This document shows, in pieces, positions 52,349-62,520 of a stretch of 64,000 nt of DNA. Origin of the DNA: Ptiloglossa arizonensis (lineage: Eukaryota > Arthropoda > Insecta > Hymenoptera > Colletidae). Where the stretch lies: contig NW_027478872.1 of NCBI RefSeq assembly GCF_051014685.1, forward strand, positions 248,001-312,000, given 5' to 3'. The stretch's first letter is position 1; each line of letters opens with the position of its first letter. The notes under the pieces were generated by a model. The model did no database searches, was not told where the DNA came from, and worked only from the letters and a program-made list of their open reading frames with translations. Both the position numbers and the translations under genes were made by a program.

Positions 52349-52431
52349 GATGCTCGAAACGAATAACTAGAACGGACTAGGGGAAAAGTACGCATACCGT
52401 TGTAATAGGGCGAGTTTGTTTTCCCAGTTCT
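52349..52431 (+). repeat. Truncated 83-bp monomer 1
   Basis: The interval between successive GATGCTCG words is 83 bp. Monomer positions 70-161 (92 bp) are missing, joining CGAGTTT to TTTTC. The junction reads GAGTTTGTTTTCCCAG, with two substitutions relative to the later truncated copies. The unit also carries GGACTAGG and AATAGGGCG. Confidence 0.92.
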
Positions 52432-53193
52432 GATGCTCGAAACGAATAACTAGAACGGCCTAGGGGAAAAGTACGCTTACCGTTGTAATCGGGCGAGTTT
52501 CTACTTTCAGATGCAACAGAAATTTTGCGGATTGGTCAATCCGTTCGCGAGATATGGCAGTTTGGAGGTAAGAAACGCTTGGGAAACTCAACATTTTCGC
52601 AGTTCTGATGCTCGAAACGAATAACTAGAACGGCCTAGGGGAAAAGTACGTATACCGTTGTAATCGGGCGAGTTTCTACTTTCAGATGCAACAGAAATTT
52701 TGTAGACTGGTCAATCCGTTCGCGAGATATGGCAGTTTGGATGTATGAAACAGTTGAGAAACACAAAATTTTCGCAGTTCTGATGCTCGAAACGAATAAC
52801 TAGAACGGCCTAGGGGAAAAGGAAGCATAGCGTTGTAATCGGGCGAGTTTCTACTTTCAGATGCAACAGAAATTTTGCGGATTAGTCAATCCGTTCGCGA
52901 GATATGGCAGTTTGGAGGTAAGAAACGCTTGAGAAACTCAAAATTTTCGCAGTTCTGATGCTCGACAAGCATAACTAGAACGGTCTAGGGGAAAAGTACG
53001 CATACCGTTGTAATCGGGCGACTTTCTACTTTCAGATGAAACAGAAATTTTGCGGATTGGTCAATCCGTTCGCCAGATATGGCAGTTTGGAGGTAAGAAA
53101 CGCTTGAGAAACTCAAAATTTTCGCAGTCCTGATGCTCGAAACGAATAACTAGAACGGCCTAGGGGAAAAGTACGCATACCGTTGTAATCGGG

Positions 53194-54340
53194 CGAGTTC
53201 CTACTTTCAGATGCAACAGAAATTTTGCGGATTGGTCAATCCGTTCGCGAGATATGGCAGTTTGTATGTAAGAGACGCTTGAGAAACTCAACATTTTCGC
53301 AGTTCTGATGCTCGAAACGAATAACTAGAACGGCCTAGGGGAAAAGTACGCATTCCGTTGTAATCGGGCGAGTTTCTACTTTCAGATGCAACAGAAATTT
53401 TGCGGATTGGTCAATCCGTTCGCGAGATATGGCAGTTTGTAGGTAAGAAACGATGAGAAACTCAAAATTTTCACAGTTCTGATGCTCGAAACGAATAACT
53501 AGAACGGCCTAGGGGAAAAGTACGCATACCGTTGTAATCGGGCGAGTTTCTACTTTCAGATGCAACAGAAATTTCGCGGATTAGACAATCCGTTCGCGAG
53601 ATATGGCAGTTTGGATGTAAGAAACGCTTGAGAAACTCAAAATTTTCGCAGTTCTGATGCTCGACAAGCATAACGAGAACGGTCTAGGGGAAAAGTACGC
53701 ATACCGTTGTAATCGGGCGACTTTCTACTTTCAGATGAAACAGAAATTTTGCGGATTGGTCAATCCGTTCCCGAGATATGGCAGTTTGGAGGTAAGAAAC
53801 GCTCCAGAAACTCAAAATTTTCGCAGTCCTGATGCTCGAAACGAATAACTAGAACGGACTAGGGGAAAAGTACGCATACAGTTGTAATCGGGCGAGTTTC
53901 TACTTTCACATGCAACAGAAATTTTGCGGATTGGTCAATCCGTTCGCGAGATATGGCAGTTTGGATGTAAGAAACGCTTGAGAAACTCAAAATTTTCGCA
54001 GTTCTGATGCTCGACAAGCATAACGAGAACGGTCTAGGGGAAAAGTACGCATACCGTTGTAATCGCGCGACTTTCTACTTTCAGATGAAACAGAAATTTT
54101 GCGGATTGGTCAATCCGTTCACGAGATATGGCAGTTTGGAGGTAAGAAACGCTTGGGAAACTCAAAATTTTCGCAGTTCTGATGCTCGAAACGAATAACT
54201 AGAACGGCCTAGGGGAAAAGTATGCATACCGTTGTAATCAGGCGAGTTTCTACTTTCAGATGCAACAGAAATTTTGCGGATTAGTCAATCCGTTCGCGAG
54301 ACATGGCAGTTTGGAGGTAAGAAACGCTTGAGAAACTCAA
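53194..54340 (+). repeat. 1.15-kb segment, copy 2
   Basis: Same series of variants as 51187-52333, with AACGATGAG near 53452. It ends at CTCAACATTTT near 54341 and leads straight into the second long block. Unlike the other two copies it is not followed by a truncated monomer. Confidence 0.87.
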
Positions 54341-54942
54341 CATTTTCGCAGTTCTGATGCTCGACAAGCATAACGAGAACGGTCTAGGGGAAAAGTACGC
54401 ATACCGTTGTAATCGGGCGACTTTCTACTTTCAGATGAAACAGAAATTTTGCGGATTGGTCAATCCGTTCGCCAGATATGGCAGTTTGGAGGTAAGAAAC
54501 GCTTGAGAAACTCAAAATTTTCGCAGTCCTGATGCTCGAAACGAATAACTAGAACGGACTAGGGGAAAAGTACGCATACCGTTGTAATCGGGCGAGTTTC
54601 TACTTTCAGATGAAACAGAAATTTTGCGGATTGGTCAATCCGTTCGCCAGATATGGCAGTTTGGAGGTAAGAAACGCTTGAGAAACTCAAAATTTTCGCA
54701 GTCCTGATGCTCGAAACGAATAACTAGAACGGCCTAGGGGAAAAGTACGCATACCGTTGAAATCGGGCTAGTTTCTACTTTCAGATGCAACAGAAATTTT
54801 GCGGATTCGTCAATCCGTTCGCGAGATATGGCAGTTTGGATGTAAGAAACGCTTGAGAAACTCAAAATTTTCGCAGTTCTGATGCTCGACAAGCATAACT
54901 AGAACGGTCTAGGGGAAAAGTACGCATACCGTTGTAATCGGG

Positions 54943-56089
54943 CGAGTTCCTACTTTCAGATGCAACAGTAATTTTGCGGATTGGTCAATCCGTTCGCGAG
55001 ATATGGCAGTTTGTATGTAAGAGACGCTTGAGAAACTCAACATTTTCGCAGTTCTGATGCTCGAAACGAATAACTAGAACGGCCTAGGGGAAAAGTACGC
55101 ATTCCGTTGTAATCGGGCGAGTTTCTACTTTCAGATGCAACAGAAATTTTGCGGATTGGTCAATCCGTTCGCGAGATATGGCAGTTTGTAGGTAAGAAAC
55201 GATGAGAAACTCAAAATTTTCACAGTTCTGATGCTCGAAACGAATAACTAGAACGGCCTAGGGGAAAAGTACGCATACCGTTGTAATCGGGCGAGTTTCT
55301 ACTTTCAGATGCAACAGAAATTTCGCGGATTAGACAATCCGTTCGCGAGATATGGCAGTTTGGATGTAAGAAACGCTTGAGAAACTCAAAATTTTCGCAG
55401 TTCTGATGCTCGACAAGCATAACGAGAACGGTCTAGGGGAAAAGTACGCATACCGTTGTAATCGTGCGACTTTCTACTTTCAGATGAAACAGAAATTTTG
55501 CGGATTGGTCAATCCGTTCCCGAGATATGGCAGTTTGGAGGTAAGAAACGCTCCAGAAACTCAAAATTTTCGCAGTCCTGATGCTCGAAACGAATAACTA
55601 GAACGGACTAGGGGAAAAGTACGCATACAGTTGTAATCGGGCGAGTTTCTACTTTCAGATGCAACAGAAATTTTGCGGATTGGTCAATCCGTTCGCGAGA
55701 TATGGCAGTTTGGATGTAAGAAACGCTTGAGAAACTCAAAATTTTCGCAGTTCTGATGCTCGACAAGCATAACGAGAACGGTCTAGGGGAAAAGTACGCA
55801 TACCGTTGTAATCGCGCGACTTTCTACTTTCAGATGAAACAGAAATTTTGCGGATTGGTCAATCCGTTCACGAGATATGGCAGTTTGGAGGTAAGAAACG
55901 CTTGGGAAACTCAAAATTTTCGCAGTTCTGATGCTCGAAACGAATAACTAGAACGGCCTAGGGGAAAAGTATGCATACCGTTGTAATCAGGCGAGTTTCT
56001 ACTTTCAGATGCAACAGAAATTTTGCGGATTAGTCAATCCGTTCGCGAGACATGGCAGTTTGGAGGTAAGAAACGCTTGAGAAACTCAA
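54943..56089 (+). repeat. 1.15-kb segment, copy 3
   Basis: Third copy, 1,749 bp after copy 2 (ten monomers less one base), with AACGATGAG near 55201. Private changes include ATGCAACAGTAATTTTG near 54968 and AATCGTGCGAC near 55462. It is followed by a truncated monomer, as in copy 1. Confidence 0.87.
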
Positions 56090-56104
56090 AATTTTCGCAG
56101 TTCT

Positions 56105-56187
56105 GATGCTCGAAACGAATAACTAGAACGGACTAGGGGAAAAGTACGCATACCGATGTAATAGGGCGAGTTTGTTTTCCCAGTTCT
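56105..56187 (+). repeat. Truncated 83-bp monomer 2
   Basis: Same 92-bp deletion and same GAGTTTGTTTTCCCAG junction as the unit at 52349, exactly 3,756 bp downstream, so it was copied with the surrounding block. It differs by CCGATG in place of CCGTTG. Confidence 0.92.
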
Positions 56188-57412
56188 GATGCTCGAAACG
56201 AATAACTAGAACGGCCTAGGGGAAAAGTACGCATACCGTTGTAATCGGGCGAGTTTCTACTTTCAGATGCAACAGAAATTTTGCGGATTGGTCAATCCGT
56301 TCGCGAGATATGGCAGTTTGGAGGTAAGAAACGCTTGGGAAACTCAACATTTTCGCAGTTCTGATGCTCGAAACGAATAACTAGAACGGCCTAGGGGAAA
56401 AGTACGTATACCGTTGTAATCGGGCGAGTTTCTACTTTCAGATGCAACAGAAATTTTGTGGACTGGTCAATCCGTTCGCGAGATATGGCAGTTTGGATGT
56501 ATGAAACAGTTGAGAAACACAAAATTTTCGCAGTTCTGATGCTCGAAACGAATAACTAGAACGGCCTAGGGGAAAAGTACGCATACCGTTGTAATCGGGC
56601 GAGTTTCTACTTTCAGATGCAACAGAAATTTTGCGGATTAGTCAATCCGTTCGCGAGATATGGCAGTTTGGAGGTAAGAAACGCTTGAGAAACTCAAAAT
56701 TTTCGCAGTTCTGATGCTCGACAAGCATAACTAGAACGGTCTAGGGGAAAAGTACGCATACCGTTGTAATCGGGCGACTTTCTACTTTCAGATGAAACAG
56801 AAATTTTGCGGATTGGTCAATCCGTTCGCCAGATATGGCAGTTTGGAGGTAAGAAACGCTTGAGAAACTCAAAATTTTCGCAGTCCTGATGCTCGAAACG
56901 AATAACTAGAACGGCCTAGGGGAAAAGTACGCATACCGTTGTAATCGGGCGAGTTTCTACTTTCAGATGAAACAGAAATTTTGCGGATTGGTCAATCCGT
57001 TCGCCAGATATGGCCGTTTGGAGGTAAGAAACGCTTGAGAAACTCAAAATTTTCGCAGTCCTGATGCTCGAAACGAATAACTAGAACGGCCTAGGGGAAA
57101 AGTACGCAAACCGTTGTAATCGGGCGAGTTTCTACTTTCAGATGCAACAGAAATTTTGCGGATTCGTCAATCCGTTCGCGAGATATGGCAGTTTGGATGT
57201 AAGAAACGCTTGAGAAACTCAAAATTTTCGCAGTTCTGATGCTCGACAAGCATAACGAGAACGGTCTAGGGGAAAAGTACGCATACCGTTGTAATCGGGC
57301 GAGTTTCTACTTTCAGATGCAACAGAAATTTTGCGGATTGGTCAATCCGTTCCCGAGATATGGTAGTTTGTAGGTAAGAAACGCTTGAGAAACTCAAAAT
57401 TTTCGCAGTTCT

Positions 57413-57495
57413 GATGCTCGACAAGCATAACTAGAACGGTCTAGGGGAAAAGTACGCATACCGTTGTAATCGGGCGAGTTTATTTTCGCAGTTCT
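57413..57495 (+). repeat. Truncated 83-bp monomer 3 (class B)
   Basis: Same deletion, with junction GAGTTTATTTTCGCAG, here in a class B unit (GACAAGCATAAC, GGTCTAGG) that has AATCGGGCG rather than AATAGGGCG. The same breakpoint in another monomer class points to recombination between a truncated and a full unit, or to an independent identical deletion. Confidence 0.92.
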
Positions 57496-57569
57496 GATGC
57501 TCGAAACGAATAACTAGAACGGCCTAGGGGAAAAGTACGCATACCGTTGTAATCGGGCGAGTTTCTACT

Positions 57570-58680
57570 TTCAGATGAAACAGAAATTTTGCGGATTGGT
57601 CAATCCGTTCGCGAGATATGGCAGTTTGGAGGTAAGAAACGCTTGAGAAACTCAAGATTTTCGCAGTTCTGATGCTCGAAACGAATAACTAGAACGGCCT
57701 AGAGGAAAAGTATGCATACCGTTGTAATCGGGCGAGTTTCTACTTTCAGATGCAACAGAAATTTTGCGGATTAGTCAATCCGTTCGCGAGACATGGCAGT
57801 TTGGAGGTAAGAAACGCTTGAGAAACTCAAAATTTTCGCAGTTCTGATGCTCGACAAGCATAACTAGAACGGTCTAGGGGAAAAGTACGCATACCGTTGT
57901 AATCGGGCGAGTTCCTACTTTCAGATGCAACAGAAATTTTGCGGATTGGTCAATCCGTTCGCGAGATATGGCAGTTTGTATGTAAGAGACGCTTGAGAAA
58001 CTCAACATTTTCGCAGTTCTGATGCTCGAAACGAATAACTAGAACGGCCTAGGGGAAAAGTACGCATTCCTTTGTAATCGGGCGAGTTTCTACTTTCAGA
58101 TGCAACAGAAATTTTGCGGATTGGTCAATCCGTTCGCGAGATATGGCAGTTTGTAGGTAAGAAACGCTTGAGAAACTCAAAATTTTCGCAGTTCTGATGC
58201 TGGAAACGAATAACTAGAACGGCCTAGGGGAAAAGTACGCATACCGTTGTAATCGGGCGAGTTTCTACTTTCAGATGCAACAGAAATTTCGCGGATTAGA
58301 CAATCCGTTCGCGAGATATGGCAGTTTGGATGTAAGAAACGCTTGAGAAACTCAAAATTTTCGCAGTTCTGATGCTCGACAAGCATAACGAGAACGGTCT
58401 AGGGGAAAAGTACGCATACCGTTGTAATCGGGCGACTTTCTACTTTCAGATGAAACAGAAATTTTGAGGATTGGTCAATCCGTTCCCGAGATATGGCAGT
58501 TTGGAGGTAAGAAACGCTCCAGAAACTCAAAATTTTCGCAGTCCTGATGCTCGAAACGAATAACTAGAACGGACTAGGGGAAAAGTACGCATACAGTTGT
58601 AATCGGGCGAGTTTCTACTTTCAGATGCAACAGAAATTTTGCGGATTGGTCAATCCGTTCGCGAGATATGGCAGTTTGGA
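57570..58680 (+). repeat. Segmental duplication D, copy 1
   Basis: Matches 61410-62520, exactly 3,840 bp away, with about three differences (AGAGGAAAAG near 57703, CTCAAGATTT near 57657, and TTTTGAGG near 58466 here). Shared rare variants are GATGCTGGAAAC, CATTCCTTTG, TTTCGCGGATTAGACAATCC and TTCCCGAGAT. The block resembles the 1.15-kb segment above but has an intact AACGCTTGAG in place of the one-base deletion. Confidence 0.87.
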
Positions 58681-59420
58681 TGTAAGAAACGCTTGAGAAA
58701 CTCGAAATTTTCGCAGTTCTGATGCTCGACAAGCATAACGAGAACGGTCTAGGGGAAAAGTACGCATACCGTTGTAATCGCGCGACTTTCTACTTTCAGA
58801 TGAAACAGAAATTTTGCGGATTGGTCAATCCGTTCGCGAGATATGGCAGTTTGGAGGTAAGAAACGCTTGAGAAACTCAAAATTTTCGCAGTTCTGATGC
58901 TCGAAACGAATAACTAGAACGGCCTAGGGGAAAAGTATGCATACCGTTGTAATCGGGCGAGTTTCTACTTTCAGATGCAACAGAAATTTTGCGGATTAGT
59001 CAATCCGTTCGCGAGACATGGCAGTTTGGAGGTAAGAAACGCTTGAGAAACTCAAAATTTTCGCAGTTCTGATGCTCGACAAGCATAACTAGAACGGTCT
59101 AGGGGAAAAGTACGCATACCGTTGTAATCGTGCGACTTTCTACTTTCAGATGCAACAGAAATTTTGCGGATTGGTCAATCCGTTCGCGAGATATGGCAGT
59201 TTGGAGGTAAGAAACGCTTGAGAAACTCAACATTTTCGCAGTTCTGATGCTCGAAACGAATAACTAGAGCGGCCTAGGGGAAAAGTACGCATTCCGTTGT
59301 AATCGGGCGAGTTTCTACTTTCAGATGCAACAGAAATTTTGCGGATTGGTCAATCCGTTCGCGAGATATGGCAGTTTGGAGGTGAGAATCGCTTGAGAAA
59401 CTCAAAATTTTCGCAGTTCT

Positions 59421-59503
59421 GATGCTCGAAACGAATAACTAGAACGGACTAGGGGAAAAGTACGCATACCGTTGTAATAGGGCGAGTTTATTTTCGCAGT
59501 TCT
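59421..59503 (+). repeat. Truncated 83-bp monomer 4
   Basis: Same deletion, junction GAGTTTATTTTCGCAG, with GGACTAGG and AATAGGGCG. It forms a 258-bp pair with the preceding full monomer. Confidence 0.92.
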
Positions 59504-59678
59504 GATGCTCGAAACGAATAACTAGAACGGCCTAGGGGAAAAGTACGCATTCCGTTGTAATCGGGCGAGTTTCTACTTTCAGATGCAACAGAAATTTTGC
59601 GGATTGGTCAATCCGTTCGCGAGATATGGCAGTTTGGAGGTGAGAATCGCTTGAGAAACTCAAAATTTTCGCAGTTCT

Positions 59679-59761
59679 GATGCTCGAAACGAATAACTAG
59701 AACGGACTAGGGGAAAAGTACGCATACCGTTGTAATAGGGCGAGTTTATTTTCGCAGTTCT
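59679..59761 (+). repeat. Truncated 83-bp monomer 5
   Basis: Identical to the unit at 59421 and exactly 258 bp (175 + 83) after it, the product of a tandem duplication. Confidence 0.92.
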
Positions 59762-61409
59762 GATGCTCGAAACGAATAACTAGAACGGCCTAGGGGAAAA
59801 GTACGCATACCGTTGTAATCGGGCGAGTTTCTACTTTCAGATGCAACAGAAATTTTGCGGATTGGTCAATCCGTTCGCGAGATATGGCAGTTTGGAGGTA
59901 AGAAACGCTTGGGAAACTCAACATTTTCGCAGTTCTGATGCTCGAAACGAATAACTAGAACGGCCTAGGGGAAAAGTACGCATACCGTTGTAATCGGGCG
60001 AGTTTCTACTTTCAGATGCAACAGAAATTTTGTGGATTGGTCAATCCGTTCGCGAGATATGGCAGTTTGGATGTATGAAACAGTTGAGAAACACAAAATT
60101 TTCGCAGTTCTGATGCTCGAAACGAATAACTAAAACGGCCTAGGGGAAAAGTACGCATACCGTTGTAATCGGGCAAGTTTCTCCTTTCAGATGCAACAGA
60201 AATTTTGCGGATTAGTCAATCCGTTCGCGAGATATGGCAGTTTGGAGGTAAGGAACGCTTGAGAAACTCAAAATTTTCGCAGTTCTGATGCTCGAAACGA
60301 ATAACTAGAGCGGCCTAGGGGAAAAGTACGCATTCCGTTGTAATCGGGCGAGTTTCTACTTTCAGATGCAACAGAAATTTTGCGGATTGGTCAATCCTTT
60401 CACGAGATATGGCAGTTTGGAAGTAAGAATCGCTTGAGAAACTCAAAATTTTCGCAGTTCTGATGCTCGAAACGAATAACTAGAACGGACTAGGGGAAAA
60501 GTACGCATACCGTTGTAATCGGGCGAGTTTCTACTTTCAGATGCGACAGAAATTTTGCGGATTGGTCAATCCGTTCGCCAGATATGGCAGTTTGGATGTA
60601 AGAAACGCTTGAGAAACTCAAAATTATCGCAGTTCTGATGCTCGAAACGATTAACTAGAACGGCCTAGGGGAAAAGTACGCATACTGTTGTAATCGGGCG
60701 AGTTTCTTCTTTCAGATGCAACAGAAATTTTGCGGATTGGTCAATCCGTTCGCGAGATATGGCAGTTTGGAGGTAAGCAACGCTTGAGAAACCCAAAATT
60801 TTCGCAGTTCTGATGCTCGAAACGAATAACTAGAACGGCCTAGGGGAAAAGTACGCATACCGTTGTAATCGGGCAAGTTTCTACTTTCAGATGCACAGAA
60901 ATTTTGCGGATTGGTCAATCCGTTCGCGAGATATGGCAGTTTGGAAGTATGAAACAGTTGAGAAACACAAAATTTTCGCAGTTCTGATGCTCGAAACGAA
61001 TAACTAGAACGGCCTAGGGGAAAAGTACGCATACCGATGTAATCGGGCGAGTTTCTACTTTCAGATGCAACAGAAATTTTGCGGATTAGTCAATCCGTTC
61101 GCGAGATATGGCAGTTTGCAGGTAAGAAACGCTTGAGAAACTCAAAATTTTCGCAGTTCTGATGCTCGACAAGCATAACTAGAACGGTCTAGGGGAAAAG
61201 TACGCATACCGTTGTAATCGGGCGAGTTTCTACTTTCTGATGCAACAGAAATTTTGCGGATTGGTCAATCCGTTCGCGAGATATGGCAGTTTGTATGTAA
61301 GAGACGCTTGAGAAACTCAAAATTTTCGCAGTTCTGATGCTCGACAAGCATAACGAGAACGGTCTAAGGGAAAAGTACGCATACCGTTGTAATCGCGCGA
61401 CTTTCTACT

Positions 61410-62520
61410 TTCAGATGAAACAGAAATTTTGCGGATTGGTCAATCCGTTCGCGAGATATGGCAGTTTGGAGGTAAGAAACGCTTGAGAAACTCAAAATTT
61501 TCGCAGTTCTGATGCTCGAAACGAATAACTAGAACGGCCTAGGGGAAAAGTATGCATACCGTTGTAATCGGGCGAGTTTCTACTTTCAGATGCAACAGAA
61601 ATTTTGCGGATTAGTCAATCCGTTCGCGAGACATGGCAGTTTGGAGGTAAGAAACGCTTGAGAAACTCAAAATTTTCGCAGTTCTGATGCTCGACAAGCA
61701 TAACTAGAACGGTCTAGGGGAAAAGTACGCATACCGTTGTAATCGGGCGAGTTCCTACTTTCAGATGCAACAGAAATTTTGCGGATTGGTCAATCCGTTC
61801 GCGAGATATGGCAGTTTGTATGTAAGAGACGCTTGAGAAACTCAACATTTTCGCAGTTCTGATGCTCGAAACGAATAACTAGAACGGCCTAGGGGAAAAG
61901 TACGCATTCCTTTGTAATCGGGCGAGTTTCTACTTTCAGATGCAACAGAAATTTTGCGGATTGGTCAATCCGTTCGCGAGATATGGCAGTTTGTAGGTAA
62001 GAAACGCTTGAGAAACTCAAAATTTTCGCAGTTCTGATGCTGGAAACGAATAACTAGAACGGCCTAGGGGAAAAGTACGCATACCGTTGTAATCGGGCGA
62101 GTTTCTACTTTCAGATGCAACAGAAATTTCGCGGATTAGACAATCCGTTCGCGAGATATGGCAGTTTGGATGTAAGAAACGCTTGAGAAACTCAAAATTT
62201 TCGCAGTTCTGATGCTCGACAAGCATAACGAGAACGGTCTAGGGGAAAAGTACGCATACCGTTGTAATCGGGCGACTTTCTACTTTCAGATGAAACAGAA
62301 ATTTTGCGGATTGGTCAATCCGTTCCCGAGATATGGCAGTTTGGAGGTAAGAAACGCTCCAGAAACTCAAAATTTTCGCAGTCCTGATGCTCGAAACGAA
62401 TAACTAGAACGGACTAGGGGAAAAGTACGCATACAGTTGTAATCGGGCGAGTTTCTACTTTCAGATGCAACAGAAATTTTGCGGATTGGTCAATCCGTTC
62501 GCGAGATATGGCAGTTTGGA
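61410..62520 (+). repeat. Segmental duplication D, copy 2
   Basis: Copy of 57570-58680. After its end the order jumps two monomers ahead: the class B unit at 62561 corresponds to the one at 59071, a spacing of 3,490 bp rather than 3,840. This marks a 350-bp loss in this copy or a gain in the other. Confidence 0.85.

Larger units (their letters stand above)
50590..53190 (+). repeat. Zone IV long block, copy 1
   Basis: This 2.6-kb block matches 54346-56946 at a distance of 3,756 bp. It includes the GTTGAAATCGGGCTAG monomer, the 174-bp monomer with AAACGATGAGAAAC, two class B monomers with open frames, and a truncated 83-bp unit. Differences are few, among them TTTCTAGG near 51431 against TTTGTAGG, GTACGCTTACC near 52472 against GTACGCATACC, and GGAAGCATAGCG near 52821 against GTACGCATACCG. 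The 3,756-bp spacing equals 21 x 175 + 83 less two single-base deletions. Confidence 0.85.
54346..56946 (+). repeat. Zone IV long block, copy 2
   Basis: Copy of 50590-53190, with the same order of variants and the same truncated monomer. Between the two copies lies a third, shorter copy of the 51187-52333 segment (from 53194). The likely order of events is one amplification of that segment followed by duplication of a longer block. Confidence 0.85.
59246..59761 (+). repeat. Tandem 258-bp unit x 2 (full plus truncated monomer)
   Basis: A full monomer with GCATTCCG and GGTGAGAATCGC plus a truncated monomer (59246-59503) is repeated at 59504-59761. I see one difference, AACTAGAGCGG against AACTAGAACGG. 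It shows that truncated units can be amplified as part of a new composite repeat. Confidence 0.9.

Noticed and set aside
52400..52440. Mobile element insertion at the irregular spacing
   Set aside because: The short interval is a 92-bp internal deletion with satellite sequence on both sides. No target-site duplication or foreign sequence is present.
60712..61032. The longest reading frame, 106 codons on the minus strand
   Set aside because: It exists only because one A is missing near 60895 (ATGCACAGAA for ATGCAACAGAA), which shifts the frame into a second open stretch of the same repeat.
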